DNA of 64,000 nucleotides from Calliopsis andreniformis (GCF_051401765.1 NW_027480438.1:7316001-7380000), one strand, 5' to 3'; shown: positions 1 through 12,877, counted from the stretch's first letter. Numbers and translations: made by a program. The notes: generated from the letters alone by a model not told the origin.

Positions 1-665
1 CAATCCACAATCCTCAATCCTCAATCCTCAGTCATCAGTCTTCAATCCTCTATACTCAATCTTCAATCCTCAATCCTGAATCCTCAATCCTCAATCCTCA
101 TTCTTCAACCCTCAGTCCTCATCCTCAATTCTCAATTCTCAATCCTCAATCCTCAACCCTCAATCTTCAATCCTCAATCCTCGTTCCTCAAACCTCAATC
201 CTCAACCCTCAGTCCTTATCCTCAATTCTCAATTCTCAATCCTCAATCCTCAATCCTCAATCCTCAATCCTCAATCTTCAATCCTAAATAATCAATTCTC
301 AATCCTAGATCCTCAATCCCCAATACTCAATCCTCAATCCTCATTCTTCAATCCTCAATACCCAATCCTCAATCTTCAATCCTCAATCCTCTATCCTCAA
401 TTCTCAATCCTCAATCCTCAGTCCTCAGTCCTCAAGCCTCAATCCTCAACCCTCAGCCCTCATCCTCAATCCTCAATCTTTATTCCTCAGTCCTCAATCT
501 TCAATCCTCAATACTCAATTTTCAATCCTCAATCCTCAATCCTCAATCCTCAATTCTAAATCCTCAACCATCAATCCTCAATCTTCAATACTCAATCCTC
601 AATCCTCAATCCTGAATCCTCAATACTAAACCATCAATCCTCAATTCTCAATACTCAATAGAACA

Positions 666-681
666 TCCTGAATTCTCAGGA
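666..681. repeat. 16-bp inverted repeat TCCTGA-ATTC-TCAGGA
   Basis: Perfect 6-bp arms around ATTC, formed by three in-register variant heptads (ATCCT end, GAATTCT, CAGGATT). The outer A and T extend the arms to 7 bp. Confidence 0.8.
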
Positions 682-1348
682 TTCAATACTCAAACCTCAA
701 ACCTCAAACCTCAAACCTATGCCATCATCCTCAATCCTCAATCCTCAATCGTCAATCCTCAACCTTCAATCCTCAACACTCAACCATCAACCCTCAATCC
801 TCAATCCTCAATCGTCAATCCGCAATCCTCAATCCTCAGTCATCAATCCTCAACCTTCAATACTCAATCCTCAATCGTCAGTCCTCAATCCTCAATCCTC
901 AATCCTCATTCCTCAAACCTCAATCCTCAAACCCCAGTCCTCATCCTCAATACTCAATCCTCAATCCTCAATCCTCAAACCACAATCCTCAACCGTCAGT
1001 CCTCGTCCTCAATCCTCAACCCTCAATCCTCAATCCTCAATCTTCAATCATCAATACTCAATCTTCAATCCTCAATCCTCAATCCTCAATCCTCATTCCT
1101 CAAACCTCAATCCTCAACACTTAGTCCTCGTCCTCAAACCTCAACCCTCAATAATAAATCCGCAATCTTCACTCATCAATACTCTTAAATCCTCAATCCT
1201 CAATACTGAATCCTCAATCCTCAATACTCAATCCTCAGTCCTCAGTCCTCAATCTTCAATACTCAATCCGCCAATCCTCAATATTCAACACACAACCCTC
1301 AACCATCAATCCTCAATACTCAACCATCAATCCAAAATTCTCAATACT

Positions 1349-1460
1349 CAATAGAATCTCCTGAATTCTCAGCTTTCAATACTCAATCCTCAATCTTCAA
1401 TCTTCAAATCTCCATCCACAAACATCAATTCTCATCACTGAACCCTCAACACTCAGTCCT
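1349..1460 (+). repeat. A/B hybrid element, 112 bp
   Basis: Sixteen heptads starting CAATAGA ATCTCCT GAATTCT CAG, which is the A-type head with an EcoRI-like GAATTC. It then continues into the B tail with CACAAACATC and ends at CAGTCCT. Six upstream B heptads are missing. Confidence 0.8.
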
Positions 1461-2650
1461 CAATGTTCAATACTCAATCTTCAATCCACAATCCTCAATA
1501 CTCAATCCTCAATCCTCATTCTTCAATCCTCAATACCCAATCCTCAATCTTCAATCCTCGCTCCTCAATCCTCAATTCTCAATCCTCTATCCTCAATCAT
1601 CAGACCTCAAACCTCAATCCTCAACACTTAGTCCTCGTCCTCAAACCTCAACCCTCAATAATAAATCCGCAATCTTCACTCATCAATACTCTTAAATCCT
1701 CAATCCTCAATACTGAATCCTCAATCCTCAATCCTCAATACTCAATCCTCAGTCCTCAGTCCTCAATACCCAATCCTCAATCTTCAATCCTCAATCCTCA
1801 ATCCTCAATTCTCAATACTAAATCCTCAACCCTCAATCCTCAATCCTCAATCGTCAGTCTTCAATCCCCAATACTCAATCTTCAATCCTCAATCCTCAAT
1901 ACTCAATCCTCAATCCTCATTCTTCAATCCTCAATACCCAATCCTCAATCTTCAATCCTCGCTCCTCAATCCTCAATTCTCAATCCTCTATCCTCAATCA
2001 TCAGACCTCAAACATCAATACTCAACACTCAGTCCTCGTCCTCAATCCACAACCCTCAATCCTCAATCCTCAATCCTCAATCTTCAATCATCAATATTCA
2101 ATCTTCAATCCTCAATCCTCAATCCTCGATCCTCAATCCTCAATCCTCAATGTTCAATCCTCAATACCCAATCCTCAATCTTCAATCCTCAATCCTCAAT
2201 CCTCAATCCTCAATTCTCAATCCTCAATCCTCAGTCCTCAGACCTCAAACCTCAATCCTCAACCCTCAGACCTCATCGTCAATTCTCAATCCTCAATCCT
2301 CAATCCTCAATCTTCAATCCTCAATACTCAATCTTCAATCCACAATCCTCAACCTTCAATCCTCAGTACTCAATCTTTAATCCTCAATCCTCAATCCTCA
2401 ATACTCAATCCTCAATCCCCAGTCCTCAATACTCAATCTTCAATACTCAATACTCAATCTTCAATCCTCAATCCTCAATCCTCAATCCTCAATCCTCATT
2501 CTTCAATCCTCAAAACCCAATCCTCAATCTTCAATCCTCAATCCACAATCCTCAATTCTCAATCCTCAATCCTCAATAATCAATCTTCAATCCTCAATCC
2601 TCAGTCCTCAAACCTCAATTCTGAATCCCCAATCCTGAATCCTCAATCGT

Positions 2651-2804
2651 CAGCCCTCAGTCCTCAACAATCAGTTGACAATCCTCAATCCTCAATAGAA
2701 TATCCTCAATTCACAGTTTTCAATACTCCATACTCAATCTGCAATCTTCAAACCTCAATCCACAAACATCAATTCTCATCACTGAACCCTCAACACTCAG
2801 TCCT
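2651..2804 (+). repeat. B element, block 1 copy 1
   Basis: This 154-bp landmark is 22 heptads in perfect register. It runs from CAGCCCT CAGTCCT through CAACAAT, CAATAGA ATATCCT, CAATTCA CAGTTTT and the CACAAACATC tail to a final CAGTCCT. Many of its heptads differ from CAATCCT at two or more positions, yet their order is the same in copies throughout the window. This copy has CAGTTGA after CAACAAT. No function is known to me. Confidence 0.85.
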
Positions 2805-4005
2805 CAATGTTCAATACTCAATCTTCAATCCACAATCCTCAATCGTCAATCTTCAATCCTCAATACTCAATCTTCAGTCCTCTATCCTCAATTCTCAATC
2901 CTCAATCCTCATTCTTCAATCCTCAATACCCAATCCTCAATCTTCAATCCTCAATACTCAATTTTCAATACTCAGTTCGCAATCATCAATCCTCAATCCT
3001 GAATCCTCAGTCATCAATCCTCAATCTTCAATACTCAATCGTCAATCCTCAGTCCTCAATCCTCAATCCTCAATCCTCGTACCTCAAACCTCAATCCTCA
3101 ACCCTCAGGCCTCATCCTCAATTCTCAGTCCTCAATCCTCAATCCTCAACCATCAAGCTTCAATCCTCAATAATCAATCTCCAATCCTAGATCCCCAATC
3201 CCCAATCCTCAATCCTTAATCCTCAATCTTCAATCCTCAATCCCCAGTCCTCAATCTTCAATCCTCAATGCCCAGTCCTCAATCCTCAATCCTCAGTCCT
3301 CAATCCTCAACCCTCAGCCCTCGTCGTCAATCCTCAACCCTCAATAATCAATCCGCAATCTTCAATCATCAATACTCAATCTTCAATCCTCAATCCTCAA
3401 TACTCAATCCTCAATCCTCAATACTCAATCCCCAGTCCTCAGTCCTCAATCTTCAATACTCAATCCGCCAATCCCCAATATTCAACACACAACCCTCAAC
3501 CATCAATCCTCAATACTCAACCATCAATCCTCAATTCTCAATACTCAGTAGAATATCCTGAATTCTCAGTTTTCAATACTCAATCCTCAATCCTCGTACC
3601 TCAATCCTCAACCGTCAGTCCTCGTCCTCAATCCTCAACTATCAATCCTCAATCCTCAATATTCAATCATCAATACTCAATCTTCAATCCTCAATCCTCA
3701 ATACTCAATCCTCAATCCTCAATCCTCGATCTTCAGCCCTCAAACCTCAATCCTGAATCTTCAATCCTCGTATCTCAAACCTCAATCCTCAACCCTCAGT
3801 CCTTATCCTCAATTCTCAATTCTCAATCCTCAATCCTCAATACTCAATCTTCAATCCTCAATAATCAATTCTCAATCCTAGATCCTCAATCCCCAATCCT
3901 CAATCCTTAATCCTCAATCTTCAATCCTCAATACTCAATCTTCAACCATCAGTCCTCAGTCCTCAATCATCAATTCTGAATTCTCAGTCCTGAATCCTCA
4001 ATCTT

Positions 4006-4159
4006 CAGCCCTCAGTCCTCAACAATCAGTTGTCAATTCTCAATCCTCAATAGAATATCCTCAATTTACAGCTTCCAATACTCAATACTCAATCTGCAAT
4101 CTTCAAATCTCTATCCACAAATATCAATTCTCATCACTCAACCCTCAACACTCAGTCCT
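4006..4159 (+). repeat. B element, block 1 copy 2
   Basis: Full 22 heptads. Variants here are CAATTTA CAGCTTC in the centre and AAATATC instead of AAACATC in the tail. Confidence 0.85.
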
Positions 4160-4349
4160 CAAAGTGCAATCCTCAATCCTCAATTCTCAATCTTCAATCC
4201 TCAATACTGAATCCTCAATCCTCAATACTCAATCCTGAGTCCTCAGTCCTCAATCTTCAATACTCAATCCGCCAATCCTCAATATTCAACACACAACCCT
4301 CAACCATCAATCCTCAATACTCAACCATCAATCCTCAATTCTCAATACT

Positions 4350-4461
4350 CAGTAGAATATCCTGAATTCTCAGTTTTCAATACTCAATCCTCAATCTTCA
4401 ATCTTCAAATCTCCATCCACAAACATCAATTCTCATCTCTCAACCCTCAACACTCAGTCCT
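4350..4461 (+). repeat. A/B hybrid element, 112 bp
   Basis: Same 16-heptad layout as the copy at 1349, with CAGTAGA as first heptad and CAGTTTT after GAATTCT. Confidence 0.8.
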
Positions 4462-5590
4462 CAATATTCAATCCTCAATCCTCAATCCTCAATCTTCAAT
4501 CCTCAATACTCAATCTTCAATCCTCAATCGTCAATTCTCAATCTTCAATCCTCAACCCTCAATTCTCAATCCTCAATATTCAATCCTCAATACTCAATCT
4601 TCAATCCTCAATCCGCAATCATCAATCCTCAATCCTCAATCCTCAGTCATCAATCCTCAATCTCCAATACTCAATCGACAATCCTCAGTCCACAATCCTC
4701 AACCCTCAATCCTCGTATCTCAAACCTCAATCCTCAACCCTCAGTCCCCATCCTCAATTCTCAATTCTCAACCCTCAATCCTCAACCCTCAATCTTCAAT
4801 CCTCAATAATCAATCTCCAATCCTAGATCCCCAGTCCCCAATATTCAATCCTTAATCCTCAATTTCAATCCTCAATCCCCAGTCCTCAATCTTCAATCCT
4901 CAATGCTCAATCCTCAATCCTCAATCCTCAATCCTCAGTCCTCAATCCTGAATCCTCAATCCTCAATCCTCAATCCTAAATCCTCAATCATCAATCCTCA
5001 ATCTTCAATACTCAATCCTCAATCCTCAATCCTGAATCCTCAATACTAAAGCATCAATCCTCAATTCTCAATACTCAATAGAACATCCTGAATTCTCCGG
5101 ATACAACACTCAAACCTCAAACCTCAAACCTCAGACATCATCCTCAATCCTCAATCCTCAATCGTGAATCCTCAACCTTCAATCCTCAACACTAAACCTT
5201 CAACCCTCAATCCTCCATCCTCAATCGTCAATCCGCAATCCTCCATCCAAAGTCATCAATCCTCAACCTTCAATACTCAATCCTCAATCCTCAATCCTCA
5301 ATCCCCAATCCTCAATCCTCATTCCTCAAACCTCAATCCCCAAACCTCAGTCCTCATCCTCAATTCTCAATCCTCAATCCTCAATCCTCAAACCACAATC
5401 CTCAACCGCCAGTCCTCGTCCTCAACACTCAAACCTCAATCCTCAATCCTGAATCTTCAATCATCAATACTGAATCTTCAATCCTCAATCCTCAATCCTC
5501 ATTCCTCATTCCTCAATCCTCAATCCTCAATCCTCAACCTTCAATCCTCAATACTCAATCATCAATCCTCAATTCTCAATCCTCAATCCT

Positions 5591-5744
5591 CAACCCTCAG
5601 TCCTCAACAATCAGTTGACAATCCTCAATCCTCAATAGAATATCCTGCATTCACAGTCTTCAATACTCAATACTCAATCTGCAATCTTTAAACCTCTATC
5701 CACAAACATCAATTCTCATCGCTGAACCCTCAACACTCAGTCCT
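5591..5744 (+). repeat. B element, block 1 copy 3
   Basis: Full 22 heptads. The first heptad is CAACCCT instead of CAGCCCT, and GCATTCA replaces CAATTCA. Like copy 1 it has CAGTTGA, and it lies exactly 2940 bp (420 heptads) from that copy, which suggests shared descent of this stretch. Confidence 0.85.
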
Positions 5745-5799
5745 CAATGTTCAATACTCAATCTTCAATCCACATTCCTCAATCGTCAATCTTCAATCC

Positions 5800-8137
5800 T
5801 CAATACTCAATCTTCAATCCTCAATCCTCAATCCTCAATCCTCAATCCTCATTCTTCAATCCTCAATACCAAATCCCAAATCTTCAATCCTCAATCCTCA
5901 AACCTCAATTCTCAATCCTCAATCCTCAGTCCTCAGTCCTTAAATCTCAAGCCTCAACCCTCAGCCCTCATCCCCAATCCTCAATCCTCAATCATCAGTC
6001 CTCAATCTTCAATCCTCAATACTCAATCTTCGATCCACCATCCTCAATCCTCAGTCCTCAAACCTCAATTCTGAATGCTCAACACTGAATCCTCAATCTT
6101 CAGCCCTCAGTCCTCAACAATCAGGTAACAATCCTCAATCCTCAATAGAATATCCTCAATTCACAGTTTTCAATACACAATACTCAATCTGCAATCCTCA
6201 AATCTCTATCCACAAACATCAATTCTCATCACTCAACCCTCAACACTCAGTCCTCAATGTTCAATCCTCAATCCTCAATTCTCAATCTTCAATCCTCAAT
6301 ACTCAATCTTTAATCCTCAATCCTCAATCCTCAATCTTCAATCCTCAGTCCTCAATACTCAATCCTCAATCCTCCATCATCAATCCCCAATCATCAATCC
6401 TCAACCTTCAATACCCAATCCTTAATCCTCAATCATCAATCCTCAATCTTCAATCCTCAATACTCAACCTTCAATCCTCAATCCTCAATCCTCAATCCTC
6501 AATCCTCATTCTTCAATCCTCAATACCCAATCCTCAATCTTCAATCCTCAATCCTCAATCCTCAATTCTCAATCCTCAATCCTCAATCCTCAATCCTCAA
6601 TCCTCAATCCTCAACCTTCAATCCGCAATACGCAATCTTCAATCCTCAATCCTCAATCCTCAATCCTCAGTCCTCGTACCTCAAACCTCAATCCTCAACC
6701 CTCAGGCCTCATCCTCAATTCTCAGTCCTCAATCCTCAATCCTCAACCCTCAAGCTTCAATCCTCAATAATCAATCTCCAATCCTAGATCCCCAATCCCC
6801 AATCCTCAATCCTTAATCCTCAATCTTCAATCCTCAATCCCCAGTCCTCAATCTTCAATCCTCAATGCTCAATCCTCAATCCTCAATCCTCAATCCTCAG
6901 TCCTCAATCCACAATCCTCAATCCTCAATCCTCAATCCTAAATCCTCAATCATCAATCCTCAATCTTCAATACTCAATCCTCAATCCTCAATCCTGAATC
7001 CTCAATACTAAAGCATCAATCCTCAATTCTCAATACTCAATAGAACATCCTGAATTCTCCGGATTCAACACTCAAACATCAAACCTCAACCCTCAGACAT
7101 CATCCTCAATCCTCAATCCTCAATCGTGAATCCTCAACCTTCAATACTCAACCCTAAACCTTCAACCCTCAAACCTCAGTCCTCAACCCTCAATCCACAA
7201 TCCTCAACCGCCAGTCCTCGTCCTCAACACTCAACCCTCAATCCTCAATCCTGAATCTTCAATCATCAATACTCAATCTTCAATCCTCAATCCTCAATCC
7301 TCAATCCTCATTCCTCAAACCTCAATCCTCAATCCACAATCCTTAATCCTCAATTTTGAATCCTCAATCCCCAGGCCTCAATATTCAATCCTCAATGCTC
7401 AATCTTCAATCCTCAATCCTCAGTCCTCAATCCTCAATCCTCAATCCTCAATCCTCAATCTTCAATCCTCAATCTTCAATACTCAATCCTCAATCCTCAA
7501 TCCTCAATCCTCAATCCTCAATCCTCAACCTTCAATCCTCAGTACTCAATCATCAATCCTCAATTCTCAATCCTCAATCCTCAACCCTCAATCCTGAATC
7601 GTCAGTCTTCAATCCTCAATACTCAATCTCCAATCCTCAATCCTGAATCCTCAATCCTCAATCCTCATTCTTCAATCCTCAATACCCAATCCTCAATCTT
7701 CAATCCTCAATCCTCAATCCTCAATTCTCTATACTCAATCCTCAGACCTCAGTCCTCAAACCTCAATCCTCAACCCTCAGCCCTCATCCTCAATCCTCAA
7801 TCCTCAATCCTCAATCTTCAAACCTCAATACTCAATCTTCAATACTCAATCCTCAATCCTCAATCCTGAATCCTCAATACTAAAGCATCAATCCTCAATT
7901 CTCAATACTCAATAGAACATCCTGAATTCTCCGGATTCAACACTCAAACATCAAACCTCAAACCTCAGACATCATCCTCAATCCTCAATCCTCAATCGTG
8001 AATCCTCAACCTTCAATCCTCAACACTAAACCTTCAACCCTCAAACCTCAATCCTCAATCCTCAAACCACAATCCTCAACCGCCAGTCCTCGTCCTCAAC
8101 ACTCAACCCTCAATCCTCAATCCTGAATCTTCAATCA
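5800..8137 (+). repeat. 2338-bp tandem duplication, unit 1
   Basis: From about 5800 to 8182 the sequence recurs 2338 bp (334 heptads) downstream with only a few differences seen by eye. Rare variants align exactly, for example AAATCCCAAA at 5871 and 8209. The left edge shows a sharp loss of match before 5800. Confidence 0.85.
6101..6254 (+). repeat. B element, block 1 copy 4
   Basis: Full 22 heptads, with CAGGTAA after CAACAAT and CAATACA in the centre. It lies in the first copy of the 2338-bp duplication. Confidence 0.85.
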
Positions 8138-10520
8138 TCAATACTCAATCTTCAATCCTCAATCCTCAATCCTCAATCCTCAATCCTCATTCTTCAATCC
8201 TCAATACCAAATCCCAAATCTTCAATCCTCAATCCTCAAACCTCAATTCTCAATCCTCAATCCTCAGTCCTCAGTCCTTAAATCTCAAGCCTCAACCCTC
8301 AGCCCTCATCCCCAATCCTCAATCCTCAATCATCAGTCCTCAATCTTCAATCCTCAATACTCAATCTTCGATCCACCATCCTCAATCCTCAGTCCTCAAA
8401 CCTCAATTCTGAATGCTCAACACTGAATCCTCAATCTTCAGCCCTCAGTCCTCAACAATCAGGTAACAATCCTCAATCCTCAATAGAATATCCTCAATTC
8501 ACAGTTTTCAATACACAATACTCAATCTGCAATCCTCAAATCTCTATCCACAAACATCAATTCTCATCACTCAACCCTCAACACTCAGTCCTCAATGTTC
8601 AATCCTCAATCCTCAATTCTCAATCTTCAATCCTCAATACTCAATCTTTAATCCTCAATCCTCAATCCTCAATCTTCAATCCTCAGTCCTCAATACTCAA
8701 TCCTCAATCCTCCATCATCAATCCCCAATCATCAATCCTCAACCTTCAATACCCAATCCTTAATCCTCAATCATCAATCCTCAATCTTCAATCCTCAATA
8801 CTCAACCTTCAATCCTCAATCCTCAATCCTCAATCCTCAATCCTCATTCTTCAATCCTCAATACCCAATCCTCAATCTTCAATCCTCAATCCTCAATCCT
8901 CAATTCTCAATCCTCAATCCTCAATCCTCAATCCTCAATCCTCAATCCTCAACCTTCAATCCGCAATACGCAATCTTCAATCCTCAATCCTCAATCCTCA
9001 ATCCTCAGTCCTCGTACCTCAAACCTCAATCCTCAACCCTCAGGCCTCATCCTCAATTCTCAGTCCTCAATCCTCAATCCTCAACCCTCAAGCTTCAATC
9101 CTCAATAATCAATCTCCAATCCTAGATCCCCAATCCCCAATCCTCAATCCTTAATCCTCAATCTTCAATCCTCAATCCCCAGTCCTCAATCTTCAATCCT
9201 CAATGCTCAATCCTCAATCCTCAATCCTCAATCCTCAGTCCTCAATCCACAATCCTCAATCCTCAATCCTCAATCCTAAATCCTCAATCATCAATCCTCA
9301 ATCTTCAATACTCAATCCTCAATCCTCAATCCTGAATCCTCAATACTAAAGCATCAATCCTCAATTCTCAATACTCAATAGAACATCCTGAATTCTCCGG
9401 ATTCAACACTCAAACATCAAACCTCAACCCTCAGACATCATCCTCAATCCTCAATCCTCAATCGTGAATCCTCAACCTTCAATCCTCAACCCTAAACCTT
9501 CAACCCTCAAACCTCAGTCCTCAACCCTCAATCCACAATCCTCAACCGCCAGTCCTCGTCCTCAACACTCAACCCTCAATCCTCAATCCTGAATCTTCAA
9601 TCATCAATACTCAATCTTCAATCCTCAATCCTCAATCCTCAATCCTCATTCCTCAAACCTCAATCCTCAATCCACAATCCTTAATCCTCAATTTTGAATC
9701 CTCAATCCCCAGGCCTCAATATTCAATCCTCAATGCTCAATCTTCAATCCTCAATCCTCAGTCCTCAATCCTCAATCCTCAATCCTCAATCCTCAATCTT
9801 CAATCCTCAATCTTCAATACTCAATCCTCAATCCTCAATCCTCAATCCTCAATCCTCAATCCTCAACCTTCAATCCTCAGTACTCAATCATCAATCCTCA
9901 ATTCTCAATCCTCAATCCTCAACCCTCAATCCTGAATCGTCAGTCTTCAATCCTCAATACTCAATCTCCAATCCTCAATCCTGAATCCTCAATCCTCAAT
10001 CCTCATTCTTCAATCCTCAATACCCAATCCTCAATCTTCAATCCTCAATCCTCAATCCTCAATTCTCTATACTCAATCCTCAGACCTCAGTCCTCAAACC
10101 TCAATCCTCAACCCTCAGCCCTCATCCTCAATCCTCAATCCTCAATCCTCAATCTTCAAACCTCAATACTCAATCTTCAATACTCAATCCTCAATCCTCA
10201 ATCCTGAATCCTCAATACTAAAGCATCAATCCTCAATTCTCAATACTCAATAGAACATCCTGAATTCTCCGGATTCAACACTCAAACATCAAACCTCAAA
10301 CCTCAGACATCATCCTCAATCCTCAATCCTCAATCGTGAATCCTCAACCTTCAATCCTCAACACTAAACCTTCAACCCTCAAACCTCAATCCTCAATCCT
10401 CAAACCACAATCATCAACCGCCAGTCCTCGTCCTCAACACTCAACCCTCAATCCTCAATCCTGAATCTTCAATCATCAATACTCAATCTTCAATCCTCAA
10501 TCCTCAATCCTCAATCCTCA
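8138..10520 (+). repeat. 2338-bp tandem duplication, unit 2
   Basis: Second unit, matching through 10520, where CATTCCT replaces the CAATCCT seen at the corresponding place in unit 1. One visible difference is CATC for CCTC near 10410. Confidence 0.85.
8439..8592 (+). repeat. B element, block 1 copy 5
   Basis: Duplicate of the copy at 6101, 2338 bp downstream, sharing its private CAGGTAA and CAATACA heptads. Confidence 0.85.
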
Positions 10521-11036
10521 TTCCTCAAACCTCAATCCTCAATCCACAATCCTTAATCCTCAATTTTGAATCCTCAATCCCCAGTCCTCAATCTTCAATC
10601 CTCAATGCTCAATCCTGAATCCTCAATCCTCAGTCCTCAATCCTCAATCCTCAATCCTCAATCCTCAATCTTCAATCCTCAATCTTCAATACTCAATCCT
10701 CAATCCTCAATCCTCAATCCTCAATCCTCAATCCTCAACCTTCAATCCTCAGTACTCAATCATCAATCCTCAATTCTCAATCCTCAATCCTCAACCCTCA
10801 ATCCTCAATCGTCAGTCTTCAATCCTCAATACTCAATCTTCAACCCTCAATCCTGAATCCTCAATCCTCAATCCTCATTCTTCAATCCTCAATACCCAAT
10901 CCTCAATCTTCAATCCTCAATCCTCAATCCTCAATTCTCTATACTCAATCCTCAGACCTCAGTCCTCAAACCTCAATCCTCAACCCTCAGCCCTCATCCT
11001 CAATCCTCAATCCTCAATCCTCAATCTTCAAACCTC
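9300..11036 (+). repeat. 872-bp tandem repeat nested in the 2338-bp unit
   Basis: The A-type heads at 9376 and 10248 (and 7038 and 7910 in the first unit) are 872 bp apart, with matching flanks. Units are about 9300-10171 and 10172-11036. An older, more diverged duplication than the 2338-bp one that later copied it. Confidence 0.75.
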
Positions 11037-11070
11037 ATTACTCAATCTTCGATCCTCAATCCTCAATTCT

Positions 11071-12475
11071 CAATCCACAATCCTCAATCCTCAATCCTCA
11101 GTCATCAGTCTTCAATCCTCTATACTCAATCTTCAATCCTCAATCCTGAATCCTCAATCCTCAATCCTCATTCTTCAACCCTCAGTCCTCATCCTCAATT
11201 CTCAATTCTCAATCCTCAATTCTCAACCCTCAATCTTCAATCCTCAATCCTCATTCCTCAAACCTCAATCCTCAACCCTCAGTCCTTATCCTCAAATCTC
11301 AATTCTCAATTCTCAATCCTCAATCCTCAATCCTCAATCCTCAATCTTCAGTCCTAAATAATCAATTCTCAATCCTAGATCCTCAATCCCCAATACTCAA
11401 TCCTTAATCCTCAATCTTCAATCCTCAATACTCAATCTTCAATCATCAGTCCTCAGTCCTCAATAATCAATTCTGAATTCTCAGTCCTGAATCCTCAATC
11501 TTCAGCCCTCAGTCCTCAACAATCAGTTGTCAATTCTCAACCCTCAATAGAATATCCTCAATTTACAGTTTCCAATACTCAATACTCAATCTGCAATCTT
11601 CAAATCTCTATCCACAAATATCAATTCTCATCACTCAACCCTCAACACTCAGTCCTCAATGTTCAATCCCCAGTCCTCAATTCTCAATCTTCAATCCTCA
11701 ATACTGAAACATCAATCCTCAATCCTCAATCCTCAATCCTCAATCCTCAATCCTGAATCTTCAACCCTCAGTCGCCAATCCTCAATCCTCAATCCTCAAT
11801 CCTCATTCTTCAATCCTCAATACCCAATCCTCAATCTTCAATCCTCAATCCTCTATCCTCAATTCTCAATCCTCAATCCTCAGTCCTCAGTCCTCAAGCC
11901 TCAATCCTCAACCCTCAGCCCTCATCCTCAATCCTCAATCTTTATTCCTCAGTCCTCAATCTTCAATCCTCAATACTCAATTTTCAATCCTCAATCCTCA
12001 ATCGTCAATCCTCAATTCTAAATCCTCAACCATCAATCCTCAATCTTCAATACTCAATCCTCAATCCTCAATCCTGAATCCTCAATACTAAACCATCAAT
12101 CCTCAATTCTCAATACTCAATAGAACATCCTGGATTCTCAGGATTCAATACTCAAACCTCAAACCTCAAACCTCAAACCTCAGCCATCATCCTCAATCCT
12201 CAATCCTCAATCGTCAATCCTCAACCTTCAATCCTCAACACTCAACCTTCAACCCTCAATCCTCAATCCTCAATCGTCAATCCGCAATCCTCAATCCTCA
12301 GTCATCAATCCTCAACCTTCAATACTCAATCCTCAATCCTCAATCCTCAATCCTCAATCCTCATTCCTCAAACCTCAATCCTCAAACCCCAGTCCTCATC
12401 CTCAATACTCAATCCTCAATCCTCAATCCCCAAACCACAATCCTCAACCGTCAGTCCTCGTCCTCAATCCTCAGC
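11071..12475 (+). repeat. Copy of the window start, with a net 392-bp length difference
   Basis: Bases 11071 to about 11406 match 1 to about 330, and about 11804-12475 match about 342-1010. The offset changes from 11070 to 11462, a net 392 bp or 56 heptads. The extra stretch carries the B element at 11503. Confidence 0.75.
11503..11656 (+). repeat. B element, block 1 copy 6
   Basis: Full 22 heptads. It lies inside a stretch (about 11407-11800) that is absent from the otherwise matching sequence at the start of the window. It shares the AAATATC tail variant with the copy at 4006. Confidence 0.85.
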
Positions 12476-12807
12476 AATCAATCCTCAATCCTCAATCTTC
12501 AATCATCAATACTCAATCTTCAATCCTCAATACTCAATCCTCAATCCTCATTCCTCAAACCTCAATCCTCAACCCTCAACCTTCAATCCTCAATACTCAA
12601 CCTTTAATCCTCAATCCTCAATCCTCAATACTCAATCCTCAATCCTCAGTCCTCAATCCTCAATCTTCAATCCTCAATACTCAATCTTCAATCCTCAATC
12701 CTCAATCCTCAATCCTCAATCCTCATTCTTCAATCCTCAAAACCCAATCCTCAATCTTCAATCCTCAATCCACAATCCTCAATTCTCAATCCTCAATCCT
12801 CAATAAT

Positions 12808-12877
12808 CAATCTGCAATCTTCAAACCTCTATCCACAAACATCAATTCTCATCACTGAACCCTCAACACTCAGTCCT
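12808..12877 (+). repeat. Truncated B element (last 10 heptads)
   Basis: Starts at the CAATCTG heptad and keeps the last ten heptads through the final CAGTCCT. The head with CAACAAT and CAATAGA is missing and replaced by ordinary monomers, so this is a recombinant or truncated copy broken at a heptad boundary. Confidence 0.75.

Noticed and set aside
666..681. GAATTC-containing palindrome as an operator or promoter element
   Set aside because: It has no neighbouring gene, and its variants are ordinary substituted heptads. Duplication explains most copies. It is kept only as a structural observation.
719..1354. Long open reading frame encoding a Ser/Gln/Pro/Asn-rich heptapeptide repeat protein
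   Set aside because: The peptide is the direct translation of the satellite in any frame. It starts at a chance ATG in a variant monomer and has no non-repeat domain, signal peptide or gene context. The same applies to every other open frame in the window.
2651..2804. B element as a tRNA, small RNA gene or transposon fragment
   Set aside because: It is fully explained as 22 in-register heptads. I see no cloverleaf, A/B box, terminal repeats, target-site duplication or poly-A tail.
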